Positions 22,963 to 33,636 of a DNA stretch of 64,000 bases are shown here, in pieces; within the stretch, counting starts at the first letter, position 1; the number at the start of each line of letters is the position of its first letter. A program made the translations under genes and the position numbers. Source of the stretch: Alternaria dauci (lineage: Eukaryota > Ascomycota > Dothideomycetes > Pleosporales > Pleosporaceae); NCBI RefSeq assembly GCF_042100115.1, contig NC_091277.1, forward strand, positions 1,922,001 through 1,986,000. The letters run 5' to 3'. The notes beneath the pieces were generated by a model that saw only the letters and a list, made by a program, of their open reading frames with translations, searched no databases and was not told the DNA's origin.

Positions 22963-23706
22963 CTACCTCCTAATGCAGCCGGTCTTGTCGGTCAATGCCT
23001 TGGGACAAGTAACCGCCCTCCAGGTAACGCTTGGGTTATCAGCGTTCTTGAACCAGTCGAATCTCCACCTGCAGCCTGGCTTGAGCTTCTCCGGGAAGCT
23101 GTCGCACTGTGAGCGGGAGGTGATACCGCCGTATCGGTTGCCCCAGCCGTTGGGAGGCGCGCCGAATTGCGCAGTGCAGGCATTGAAGATGCCTACGCCA
23201 CCACCAGGCATAGCGAGATCGAAGTGGTTGTCTCCCAAGTCACCGCCAGTGTTGGTGGCTTGTACGACCATCTTCTTGCCTGAAACGGGGCCGGAAGTGA
23301 ATGTCAATCTAGAAGACAGATGTGTCAGTCTCGGTCCTGCGGCATGCTAAAAAGCACTCCGATGAACTTACTCATAGCATCCACAGCACCAGTTGCTCTC
23401 CCCCTGTCCAGTAAGCTTTACGGCTGCAAAACCGTATGCAAGATTGTCGTTGACCGCCCAGGGTGACTGGTTAGTGCACATGTATGCTGGACCGCCGTCG
23501 CATCCACTCCTTGCGTTCACATCGAAGATCGGGTTGTCGTTCCTGTCGCAAGTCCTGATGGGAGAGCTCACGGAGGCTTTACCAGCCCATGCGCAGGAGC
23601 CCTTGCAGCAGTCCCAGTATCGCGTGGTCTTTCCAGTGGCCTGAGCGTCGACGGTTGCGAGGCCGGTGGTGAGAGCAAGGAGAGCGAGTTGCTTGATTGA
23701 GACCAT
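22963..23706 (-). CDS. Secreted endo-beta-1,4-glucanase, glycoside hydrolase family 45
   Basis: Cellulase of family GH45 that cuts internal beta-1,4 bonds in cellulose with inversion. Exons (minus) are 23706-23372 and 23308-22963 (phase 2, ...WCCGCYE-LTFTSGP...), giving 226 residues. The signal peptide is residues 1 to about 21 ([21 protein letters not shown]). The catalytic pair is visible: D32 in [14 protein letters not shown] (the family D10) and D142 in [18 protein letters not shown] (the family D121). The many cysteines (DCC, WCCGCYE, SGCDGG) match the disulfide-rich GH45 core. The protein ends after the catalytic domain, without linker or cellulose-binding module. The upstream in-frame extension to 23784 is leader, as it would bury the signal peptide. 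Confidence 0.96.
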
Positions 23707-24602
23707 GACGGGCAGTCGGTTTCGCTGATTGTTCTTAGTACTGGTAGTTGGTTTCGTGAGCTTGTTGATGTCAGCAGAATTCATTGACGGCGAGGAAATA
23801 TGGTCTTATATACACAAGTGCCAAGTTCTTCTGGAGAGACCCGTGGACTACAATTACGCAAGTTTCCTAGTCTCTCTTACACCCCACAAATTGCTTACCA
23901 CCTGGGCATGCCTGACCTTGTGGCCTTCCCGCCATCGGATACACCACACACGTGGTATGTACTGATCGTCCTGATATCCTTTGCAACCAGTGGGTCGAGG
24001 CTGTAGCCAAGATGATGAATGGATCGTCGAGCAAGCCCACCACGTAACCACCTCATGATGGGCGTTATATACCGTGGTATCAAGTACAAATTTGCTCGGG
24101 TAGTAATTTCGTGTTCAGCGGGGAAATCGGTCAGTCGGGCTTATGGTGGTAGTGGATGAGCAGTAAGTGAGTAGTGTACAACATGTGTTACACTAGATTG
24201 GAACTTTGATATATTGCAGCAGCCGCTTACTCGCCGGCTGAGCGCCGCGACGCAATTCTCTGATGATCAGTGTCAACGAGACGTCCGGAGATTTTCTAGC
24301 TGCATGCAGCGTACGGCGGGGTGCATACACGAGCTTGATAACTTTCGGCAAAAAGCTTGATTGCACGAGCTGAGGACTGAGGCGCGTGCTGCTGGTTGTG
24401 GCACGAGCCTGTTGTTTCTGGCAAGATTAGAGTGTTCAAGGACAAAGAGTGTCTTGGCGCAGTTTCAGAATCATACCGATATCCTTCTTGGCACGTGAGA
24501 AGGGAAATGACAAGGGTGCGGCATGCTACAAAGTAAGAGGCTCTTATTAGCTAGTTTGCGAATTTAATTTGTACGTGTAAAAACGGGAACACTCGAAACA
24601 AA

Positions 24603-24702
24603 AGCTTGTTTTTAGGTTTACTTCTTTTAGAAGGTATAAACGCTCTAGACAGGGGCTTGTTTCTAGTCTTCTTTCTTTAGAAGGTATAGACGCTGCTGAC
24701 AG
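24603..24702 (+). repeat. Two-copy tandem repeat of about 50 bp, AT-rich
   Basis: Both copies share GCTTGTTT, a T-rich tract, TTTAGAAGGTATA and GACGCT or AACGCT, ending GACAG. Copies are about 24603-24652 and 24653-24702, with several substitutions. It may be a transposon sub-terminal repeat or a simple duplication. Confidence 0.65.
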
Positions 24703-24777
24703 AGAAACAAGGGATTACGTGTGTAGTCTAGTAGAGGTATAGGTAAAGGGTAAACTTTCAGCGGACCCTAAACGCTG

Positions 24778-24904
24778 TTCGGCGGACCCCTAAAAGATCA
24801 GATGAGATGAAAACATTTCACCGCCTCAAGCCTTCAAAAAGATCAACACCTAAAAAGATCAGATGGAACTTTTCATCTCATCTCATCTTTTGGGGTCCGC
24901 CGAA
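24778..24904. mobile_element. MITE-like element with ~35 bp terminal inverted repeats
   Basis: The left arm 24778-24813 begins TTCGGCGGACCCCTAAAAGA and the right arm 24870-24904, read in reverse complement, begins TTCGGCGGACCCCAAAAGAT; the two then share GATGAGATGAAAA, with only a few differences over about 35 positions. The interior is about 56 nt and repeats the motif TAAAAAGATCAGATG. No coding capacity. Another partial end, GCGGACCCTAAA, sits at 24761-24772. No clear target-site duplication was found. The transposon family is not identified. Confidence 0.7.
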
Positions 24905-26952
24905 AAGGTTTTCCCTAGAGCAATAGCAGAGGAGAACCTTAAGCAACTACGCTACGCATCTCAACTATGGATAGGGTTGTACTAAGGCGTCAATCGGCTG
25001 TTCGGAATGCAGATGAGGTGTGATGACGAGAGAGTTTTGAACGGCATGAGATTGTGTCTGGAATATATGCAGTCATCATGGGAATTGGTGGGAGTCATGC
25101 AAGCCATTCAGTTACCAGCTTTTCCTGTCAGAATTCGGAAATGTAATTTACCAACCCCATCAGAAGCATTGCGCAGAGCGATATAGAGAAGCTCCTACTT
25201 GGCATTAATCGCCTCTCGCATTCCAACATTCGACAATGTGATATTGTCCAAAACTTGGTGGCGCCCCACTGTCTGCTTGGCTGCACTCCGCTCCTCCCGC
25301 TCCTCCCGTGCGCACGGAGCGAGGGTTTGGCAGGTAGTTGTAGACGAGGGAGCTGATGGAGCTGGAGAGGCTCGACGCGCCTTGGAGCTTTCGAATATGG
25401 CATCACACGACCTGCCCGTATCCTCGCACTAATCTAACAGCTAGTCTTCTTGATGAGCTGCTAGGTTCGTGGACTTATCAAGCGAATCTGTATATTCCTC
25501 AGTTAAGTGGGAGACTTGTCGCGCCTTCTTTCAATATCCATAGCTGTGCGGCCAATGTAAGGTAATGCCGCTGTTCTACGTGTCAGTTGTAGTAACTCAA
25601 ACGCGCACCGCTTGGAGCAAAGTACAGTACAAGCTGGCAGCCACGGCTCACACTTGCCGCTGAGTAATCACGGCACGCTGAATAAGGAGGCCGGGCTGCT
25701 GCCGTTGAGAAGCATGCTGACTCGTCAGCAAAGGTTCCGTAGTTTGACCTTTGCTTTCTCAATGTTTTGCCGTTGCTTCGCCGTTGTGCAGACGCGGATA
25801 AGAGAGTTACTGTGCTTTTTGGAAGATGAAAAAGAAGACTGTGCTCACACCAGCTTTTATACACAACTAACGCATGCAGAGCTATCGAACCGAAAAGCAG
25901 GACTGGCATGAGATGGAGGAAAGCGCGTTGGAGGAAGTTGTGTAAGGGGAGGAAATGAAAGGACAGACCCCTTGGTGGTTTACTGCTGGTGTTTTGCAGG
26001 CCGACACCGGACCCGCGAGCGCTTCGTCCGAGCCATCGTCTCACCGGCAGAGGCTTGGTATCGTGTCCAAACTATGCTGCGCATGGTTTCTTTTGGGTGT
26101 TGAATTAACTCTGAATGGACGGCGGCGGCAGCAACAACAACGGCGGAAATAAGTATCGTGAACGCACATGGTCGCTTCAAGCATGGATGTTCCCTTGGGA
26201 CGTCAGGTGAGGGTACTGCATTCGTCGACGCGCGTTCATTTGGTGATGATGGTGATGGACGCTGGGATACAAACCTCGACAATGGGGCAGCTGCAACTGC
26301 CGATCGAAATTCGCGATACCTGAAGCAGCCACCTGAAACGGACCATGACGTAGCGCTAAAAGCGGTTGGCGCAACGCCTCGTGCCCCAGATTACCAACCA
26401 CTCGGCACCGAGCGTTATCCTGCCCACGACTCTGGACAACATGCAGCAGCTTACTCTGCTCTCACGAGAGAAGCCGAAAACATGCCCCAACAGACACTTG
26501 GTTCGCCGCCGCGCTTCGTATAGCGGTCCATTAGTTGTGCCATTAGTACCGAGGCTCGTGACGATCCTACTCGTATGGCAATGACACGCCGTGACAGGTC
26601 CGGCGCATTTCACGAACCCACACCGGAGGCATTGATCGCCATGTCGCTTCGGCCACTCGCGCACACGTTCTGACAAAAGGTTAGGATCGCCGTAAGCTAC
26701 AAGTCGCTCAAGAGGGCATGCAGCCTCCTTGAACCTTCTTCTTCTTTCCTTATTCAAACAAACCACTCCCCGCTTTGCCAGACTCCGCCGCCATCCGATG
26801 GCTACGGCGCCGCATCTCCACTCTCTACCAGACCACTAGCGAGCCCATAAACACCTCCATTCTCTTACTACTGTCCTTACCACCGACAACTGCACTCACT
26901 CCTTACACCTGCGGCCCAGCCCGGTGCTGCGCCTTCCCTTAATTAGACCACC

Positions 26953-28383
26953 ATGCCCAACCGCTCCTTCATATGCCGACTGCTCTTCTGCATTGTATTC
27001 TCTGTATCCGTTCTCAATATCTTCACCAGGGCCACTCAGCCCCGCGGTCACGCCGGAAAAGCCTCCGACCATCAACATGCTGACGAAACATTCTGTCCAA
27101 AGTCCAAACTCGCCGACGATGTTTTGGTCATCTTGCGAACCGGAGCCACCGAATCACAGGAAAAGGTGCCAGTGCACTTCCGTACCACGTTGCGATGCGT
27201 TCCCCACTTCGTTGTACACTCGGACCTGGATGAGGAGATAGAGGGACACGCAGTTCACGACGTGCTCAAAGGAGTTAGCGAAGACACAAAGACGACAAAC
27301 GAGGACTTCAAGTTGTACCACCAACTACAAGAGCATGGAAAACGGGGCGTAAAGCAGCAACAGGTCCTTACATCATTGTCCGGCTCGTCGCAAGGGGATT
27401 ACCTGCGAACTGACAACGCTGGATGGCAGTTGGACAAGTGGAAATTCCTGCCTATGATCGATCGGGCGCTGGAGGAGAAACCGGATGCGAAGTGGTACTT
27501 TTTCATGGAAACGGACATGTATATGAACTGGAATAACCTTCTGGAGTTTCTTGGCAACTTCGACGACAGCAAGCCCTACTACATTGGGAAACATCTGTAC
27601 ATCAACGGAGTCGAGTTTGCATATGGTGGCGCCGGATTCGCCCTTTCAAATCCAGCCATGCAGAAGGTCGCATCGCGACGGTCTGAGCGCATCAGTGAAT
27701 ACGAGGACTTCACAAAGACACACTGGGTTGGAGACTGCGCACTCGGCAAAGTACTTGAAGACGTACACGTTCCTCTTTACCGCGCATTCCCACACTTCCA
27801 GGGCGATTCCCCAGCCACCCTCAACCCCGCCGTCTCCAAGATTGACCGCAATCTATGGTGCTTTCCTGCCGTTACCTACCATCACGTCGCCCCTGCTGAG
27901 ATTGAAGAGCTTTGGGATTTCGAGCAAGACTGGTATACACGCCACCAAATTCTCCTGCGCCATCGAGACGTGTTCATGGAGCTTGTACGGCCAAAGATTG
28001 ACGCGTCGATCCCTGGATGGGATAACATGTCTGCAGACAAAGAGTATAACGCGCACGATCATTCGGCTGCAGAGAACGAATTCGAGCGAAACGCCTGGAA
28101 GTCTTTTGAGCATTGCCGTGCCCTGTGCGAAGACCATGACGACTGCATGCAGTTTTCCTTCGACGCAGGGAGCTGCGGCATCTCCACATCGTTCAAATTG
28201 GGCTACGCGAAGCCGCAAGGAATGATGAAGAGCGGATGGATGCTAGATCGTGTCGACGACCTATTTAGAAGCTTAGAAGAGCAGTGCGGCCTGCGAGATT
28301 GGTTCGCGCCACAGGAGAGCACCACCAGCACGGAGCTGAAGATGAGGCGGAAGAGGACGGTCCACTTGCCTGCACATACCTAG
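26953..28383 (+). CDS. Type II membrane glycosyltransferase, GT31/Fringe-like
   Basis: Intronless 476-residue protein. A short cytoplasmic N-terminus and a signal anchor (about residues 8-25, CRLLFCIVFSVSVLNIF) suggest a Golgi or ER type II protein. The lumenal part resembles fungal GT31-type transferases: DDVLVILRTGATE opening, HFVVHSDLDEEI, KWKFLPMIDRALEEKPDAKW, then YFFMETDMYMNW with E186-T187-D188 in place of the metal-binding DxD, YGGAGFALSNPAM and HWVGDCALGK. A cysteine-rich segment at roughly 375-415 (HCRALCEDHDDCMQFSF..CGIS) looks like a PAN/apple-type module. Donor sugar and acceptor are unknown; the family usually makes beta-1,3 linkages. A basic tail closes the protein. Confidence 0.87.
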   Translation: MPNRSFICRLLFCIVFSVSVLNIFTRATQPRGHAGKASDHQHADETFCPKSKLADDVLVILRTGATESQEKVPVHFRTTLRCVPHFVVHSDLDEEIEGHAVHDVLKGVSEDTKTTNEDFKLYHQLQEHGKRGVKQQQVLTSLSGSSQGDYLRTDNAGWQLDKWKFLPMIDRALEEKPDAKWYFFMETDMYMNWNNLLEFLGNFDDSKPYYIGKHLYINGVEFAYGGAGFALSNPAMQKVASRRSERISEYEDFTKTHWVGDCALGKVLEDVHVPLYRAFPHFQGDSPATLNPAVSKIDRNLWCFPAVTYHHVAPAEIEELWDFEQDWYTRHQILLRHRDVFMELVRPKIDASIPGWDNMSADKEYNAHDHSAAENEFERNAWKSFEHCRALCEDHDDCMQFSFDAGSCGISTSFKLGYAKPQGMMKSGWMLDRVDDLFRSLEEQCGLRDWFAPQESTTSTELKMRRKRTVHLPAHT

Positions 28384-29539
28384 GGGATGAAGACCACTTG
28401 CATAACAGCATCGGGAAGGCGTTTTAGGATCAGTCTTGTTTTTTTTCTTGGAGATGATACCCCAACAACAACACTCGCTTGCATAGATTCATAAGTTTCA
28501 CTACATAGTCAAAGGCTGCACTGCGCAGGACCTCGAATGAAGAAATAAATTAAAAATATCATCGACAAAGCAATTACATTTCCACCAGTCTCTTTGCTAC
28601 CTCATATCTCTTGGACAAAAAAACCAACGGCAGTACACGGCAGCAACACTAGATGTTTCAGGCATGTCTTGCGATGACTCTGTCAATGACCACCACCTAA
28701 ATGAAGGTGTTTCGGCGCAAATGGCAGGGGCGTAGATCTTGATCCTGCTTTACTTGTTAAGGGGGAAGGAGGAGCAGTAGAGCAGAAGCTGATGATGAGG
28801 TCATGATACGAATTATGGAGATGTGCATGCGAATGCAAATCAAGACGTTGTGACGAGGCTGGTTGGGCACGACCCTGCAAGGATGCAGTGAAGAGATTGC
28901 TGTGAAACAGCGTTGGAGTACTGGTAAAGAAGTTTTTTTAAAAAAAAACTCAAGTTATCGTTTGGAAATGTGTAGAGAGGCGCGCCCTTTCGAGAAGTAT
29001 GGTAATAATACTGCTAGTAAGCGGCAATGCACATCTTCTATCAGCAGTCCACACCGTTCAACTTGGCTTCTCGCATGTGCTCGGAAGATTTGGATCTATC
29101 AATCGTACTATTACACATTTCATCTCCCCATGCCGACTAACTACATGGATCAATGGCTCCATCCACATTACACAAGGAAAAAAGGTCAAGCTAAATCTCT
29201 CACTTTTTCCAGTCAAAGCTCCCAAGATCATAAGGGAGAAGTTTCGTCATCGACATGCTAATATGCAGATAGGAAGCGGGAATATACCGGTAAAAGAAAA
29301 GAGAGGGGTATGTTGTATACAAAGCACGACTGGTCAAACTTGATGACGGTATATGGTGAGAAAAAGGAAACATTGTGGATTTCGCCATGAGGAGAACGCC
29401 CCCAGAATCCCGCTAGTAGTTGCTCCCATTTCCTTGGTAACAAACGGCTAGTGGGAAAGTATTAATGCACGTGCTGGATGTGAAAGATGGTGAATTGGTA
29501 TCGGAAGAGAAGAGCGGACATGCACCACGTCGAGGGCGA
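28384..29539. other. Intergenic region between convergent genes
   Basis: 3' regions of the GT31-like and Boi-type genes. AT-rich parts include a polyT/polyA junction at about 28934-28950. Nothing else recognised. Confidence 0.5.
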
Positions 29540-32500
29540 TCACATTGCAATTGCTGTGGCGGTACTGTCGGGCCTGTGATCCAGGTGAGGATCCGCACTG
29601 TCGGCATATGCGAGCAGGGCTTTGGCATCATCGAGTCCCGAGATTGCGAGGCCTTTTTCGTCTTCTTCGTGGATAGTGCTCTCTTGTATGCTCTCTTTCG
29701 AAATCTCGCTCTTCCTTTCGGCATCTTCCGTTCCATCTTCGTCCATGAGGTTTGGCGGACGTTGACGCATGGCACGCGCCTTCTCGAGAGAGATGGTCTT
29801 TTGCTGGTACGTGGTCGTAAAGGGGAGCGCTTCGTCGCGGTCGATTGTGGCTTTCATCAGCGCAGCCATCCAGAGTCGTCCGACAGCTAGACTGTCTACG
29901 GCGAAGTAGTGCACGATGGGTTTGGTGAATTGGACACCCTTTTGCAGTCCTGCTCGAGGCGGTACGAGTTTGAAGATGAACATTCCCGATACGTCTTCTT
30001 CCAGCCCTGGGATGCCTTTGGCGCTATCTGCAGAAGCCGTTGTTTGTATTGTGGCATTGTGCGGAGATGTGGGTGATGAGGCGGCGCCGGTGAGAGACGC
30101 GTGCAGGCCAGTCATTCTCTCGTTGTTCGCTGGTAGCACACGATGCGATGATATGTCGATGAGACCCTTTTCTTCCGTGTCATTTTCAGTGTAGTAGTAC
30201 GCAAGACGGCGACCACGTAACACAAACAAACGCGTTTTCCACGTTGTCATGAGACTGGAAGACTTCTTCTTCATCCAACCGCTGTAGTCACAGTTTTCCA
30301 TGGCTTGTTGCGGGGTGATTTGCTGACGGCCCTTGAGATAGGCACTGGTACCATGCTTCTTGGCCTTCTTCTTTCCTTCCTTGGAAGTAGTGGAGCCAGC
30401 CGTGAAACGCCTGTTTGCATCTGCTTTCTCCAGTTCGAAACTCTTCGACAGTGAGGTGCCAGAAGGTGTGCTGGAACCTGTCCGTGAAGGCGACTGCATG
30501 GGCGAGTCCTTGTGCTGCGAGGCCGTCACATCGGCGGAGCTCAAGTTGGCCTTCTCGCCGCCAGTGATGGCATCTGATATCGCTCGGAGACCCCTGGATT
30601 GTGAAGACTTTTTGCTGCTGAAAAATGAGCGCGTATGCGATGGGACAGCAGCGGGCGAAGGTGATGCGCGACCTGTACTAGAGGTCTCGCTACCTGCAAT
30701 ATTGGGTGAATTGGCAATGGCGTCGATGCTGTGCGAATCGTACGCGAGCTTGGTCACTGTAGGATGCATGTCGCTCGCTGGCTTAAGAGGGCGTACAAAG
30801 TCGAATGCACTAGAGCTGCGGTCGCTTTTGATGCTCGTGCCGTAGTATTTTTGCGCGGCAGCCGACATGGGACTTGCTGGCCTGAGAGCTGAATCTGCGC
30901 TGCCGATTCTGCTGTGTCGGCGGCTGAATGAAGCACGCTGGCCAGCTTCGGTGGTGTGGCTCGTGGTACGCGAATGGCCGCCCGTGCTTTCCCTCTTGCG
31001 CAAAACGTTCCTGTTCTTGCGGTTGTCGACCTCACCACCGGAGAAGTAGCCGCGGTCCAGATCTCCAGAGCCCAGACCAGCCTCGCGGAAGTCGAACGCA
31101 GTTCCATTGGTACTGGAAGCATGCACGTGATGGGACGAAACTGGCCGCATGAGATCTTGTGCTTGTGCCGACTTGACTGCTGTCGAGCCCATGGTCCAAT
31201 TGCGGTCGAAGGAGGGTGTCTTCTTGTGCGCGTGCATGGCTGCTGCCGTGGGGGGCTTGATCAAACTGGGCGTAGTCGGCGTGGGCGGCCCCTGATTGTA
31301 GTCAATGGACGAGTGCCGCCTGCTGTGATTCATGCTCCGGACAGAAGCAGCGGAGGGTCGGGCGGGCGAACCGAGCGTGGGCGAGGCGGGCGTGTGCTGG
31401 ATGAGTGGAGAGGTCGCGTCAATGGTCGACGAACGGCCTGCAGACGAGGCTGCACGCGGGACATGCTGGCGGCTGGTGTTGCCGCGCGATCCCATACTTT
31501 CCCTCAGTGTCGGTATTCGAGGAAGGACCGCCCCAGTCGACGCAGCCCTGCTCCTCCCCATGTCCGCTGGGAACTCGTCGGGACTCTCGACAGGCGGCAA
31601 GAGCAGCGTGCTCCGCGCAGCTTCGGCTTCCTTTGCGTTCTTGACCTCGGACTGCAGCGCGTTGATCTTCATCCAGGTGCGCAGCCGTGGTCCCATGGGG
31701 CCCAGGTCGAATTCCTGCATGAAGATGAAGTTGCGATCTACGCCCAGCAGCGCCTCGCCGTCAATGTCTTGATCGCGGAACACATCGCAGTGCCGCTTCT
31801 CCACGCCCACATCTTCGAGGTACTCGGCGACGCGCGCAGGCGACCACGTCTTGACCTCGTCTTCGGTGTGCCAGTTCTGCTCCTCCTCCTCGTCCGTTTC
31901 CTGCCCGTTGATATACGACAGTCGGTGGTGGCTGCTGTATTCGCTTCCCGAGTCATTGGACCTCAGCTCTTTGCCTGCCGCGCTGTGCCTTGGCGTGCTC
32001 ATGCCCGTAATGTGCTCGTCGATGACGCTCAGCGTCTCGTGCATAACGGGGCTCCCGATCGTCTCGTCCTCGGTCGGCGCTTCCCCACTCAGCGTCATGC
32101 TGATGCTCCGCTGCCCATTCTGTATTGATGTCCTGCGCGCAATCTCTGCCCCCGACGCGATGTTCAGGGGCTCTGTGGGTGCTGATTTTAAAGGTGGAGA
32201 GGAGCTCGTGGTAGCTGGTGGCTGTGCGGTCGGCGGCTCAGAGATGGCCATGCCGGGCGTGGTGGATGGTTTCTCTGACCGCACAGACATCTGTGAGGGA
32301 TTGCGCGAGAGCATGGTCGGAATAGGTGTTGGTTTTGGTGCTGGCCGTGTGTAGACTGCTGGGGCATGAGCCGTGGTACTCGCAAAAAGAAAGAAGCACA
32401 ACAGCCAGATAAGGGGCATCTGCACGACTACGCCGCCTAGGACCCGGGGAACATACCTTCAGGAAACAGACCGTTCTCTCCCGTCTCCGTGTTCTTGCCT

Positions 32501-32734
32501 AGAAACCAGCCATCGCCAAAGTCGTCGTCGCGCTCAATCAGCTCGATGCGGTCTCCTCTCCTCAGACTCAGCTCGTCGGGACTGCGGGCTAGGAACTCGT
32601 CTGCGGGCGCACGTCAACAGCGGGTGGATGCAATGTGCAGCACAATGGCGGCACAGGTGGTGGGAGGGAAACATACGCACTACGACGAGGGTGTCGCCGG
32701 GCCGGCAGCCCTCGGTGTGGGAGCGTTGCGCCAT
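29540..32734 (-). CDS. Boi-type polarity protein: SH3, SAM and PH domains
   Basis: 1005-residue scaffold similar to yeast Boi1/Boi2, which link Cdc42 polarity and exocytosis at the plasma membrane. Exons (minus) are 32734-32677, 32600-32457 and 32355-29540. Splicing produces GDTLVVV-HEFLARSPDELSLRRGDRIE and ...GLFPE-VYTRPAPKP, an SH3 domain at about residues 12-70 with the ALYDY-like start and GDGWFLGKN core. A SAM domain follows near 234-300 (VKTWSPARVAEYLEDVGVEK ... GPRLRTWMKI). A long Ser-rich disordered middle leads to a PH domain at about 755-895 (YSGWMKKKSSSLMTTWKTRL ... LWMAALMKA), which has a long inserted loop. The open frame upstream of 32355 is intron sequence, not coding. It shares a ~900 bp divergent promoter with the SP-RING gene. 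Confidence 0.93.
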
Positions 32735-33636
32735 GATTACAGGTGCTCTACAAGAGTGGTTCGGGTTGGGCGTGTATGCGAGCAGTCTCCAGTCAGTATC
32801 GGTGGTTCATCCTCGTGGCAGTTCGCGCTATCGGCGGGCGAGGCGAGGCGGGCGCAACAGCTGGACGTCTAGCAGCGAGTTTAAATGATGGCTCCCGAGG
32901 GCGCCGCTACCTGAAACAGGCAGACAGGTGGGCAGTGAAACAAAGTGGCAATGTTGTTTGTAGGAGGGGTGGGACGTATATTGCTTGCTTCCGTCGTCGT
33001 GCGGGTGCCGGGGGTGTCGTGTCTATACTTGGATGGTGGGACAGAAGGGCAGGAGGCTAGCGATGTGCATTCTTGGATCAATAGGCGACCTAGCCTTCAT
33101 GTGATATGGATTACGTCGGTACGCAAAACCATGGCCGTACCAGCGCTACAAAAACAAACGCCGCCTAGTAGCCGCCCATGCATGTTGGCAGAGTGGCTTC
33201 TACCGTCGAGCCATGCGCGGGCAGCCCTGGAGCGGTTTTGACTTGGCCAAAGACTAATGGCCGTCCGGAAGCGCCCATGTCCTTGACCTGTCATGTCCGC
33301 GAAACATCGCTGTCCGTGCCCCATGGCAAGCCGTTGCCGTGAGGGCGCGATGATGCGGTGGACCTTCACTTCACTTCACTCACTCACCCGTCCACAACGC
33401 ACCTTCCCTCTGCCGCCTCTGGCAGCAGCCTGGACAACAACAACAAAGACGCAGTCTCCACCGGAAAGCGGCAGTCGCGACCCGCCTGCTATGCTCTGAG
33501 ATGCGCCCACATGTCCGCGCGCGACATGAACAACCCACATCCAACGTCACCCATGTCAAGCAGTCGGCGGCGTCCAGCGCGTGCACACAAACAAACACCC
33601 CAAACATAGCGAGCCGTCTGCCCCGGGCATCGCGCC
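32735..33636. promoter_or_regulatory. Divergent promoter region, Boi-type and SP-RING genes
   Basis: No gene supported. Start codons are 902 bases apart in opposite directions. CACTTCACTTCACTCACTCA at about 33365-33385 is a short repeat in the leader side of the SP-RING gene. No named site is clear. Confidence 0.4.

Larger units (their letters stand above)
23707..26952. other. 3.2 kb gene-free region, partly AT-rich, with repeat elements
   Basis: Lies between the divergent GH45 and GT31-like genes. From about 24540 to 24960 the sequence is AT-rich and holds a two-copy tandem repeat and a MITE-like inverted repeat (listed separately), suggesting an old transposon landing site. Frames at 25583-26044 (minus) and 26158-26523 (plus) are open but show no family resemblance or codon structure, so I do not call them genes. 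The last few hundred bases are promoter and leader of the GT31-like gene. Confidence 0.5.

Noticed and set aside
23704..23784. Longer GH45 start at 23784
   Set aside because: It would place a polar extension before the signal peptide; the ATG at 23706 gives a normal secreted enzyme.
25583..26523. Frames of 153 and 121 codons in the repeat-bearing intergenic region
   Set aside because: No recognisable domain, intron structure or family resemblance; consistent with chance.
30956..32128. 390-codon plus-strand open frame opposite the Boi-type gene
   Set aside because: It is antisense to the SAM and Ser-rich part of a clear SH3-SAM-PH protein; Arg/Val/His-rich shadow composition, no domain.
29540..32425. 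Apparent signal peptide MQMPLIWLLCFFLFASTTAHA at the start of the longest Boi frame
   Set aside because: This stretch is intron sequence. Splicing 32457 to 32355 joins the SH3 domain to VYTRPAPKP, so the protein is not secreted.
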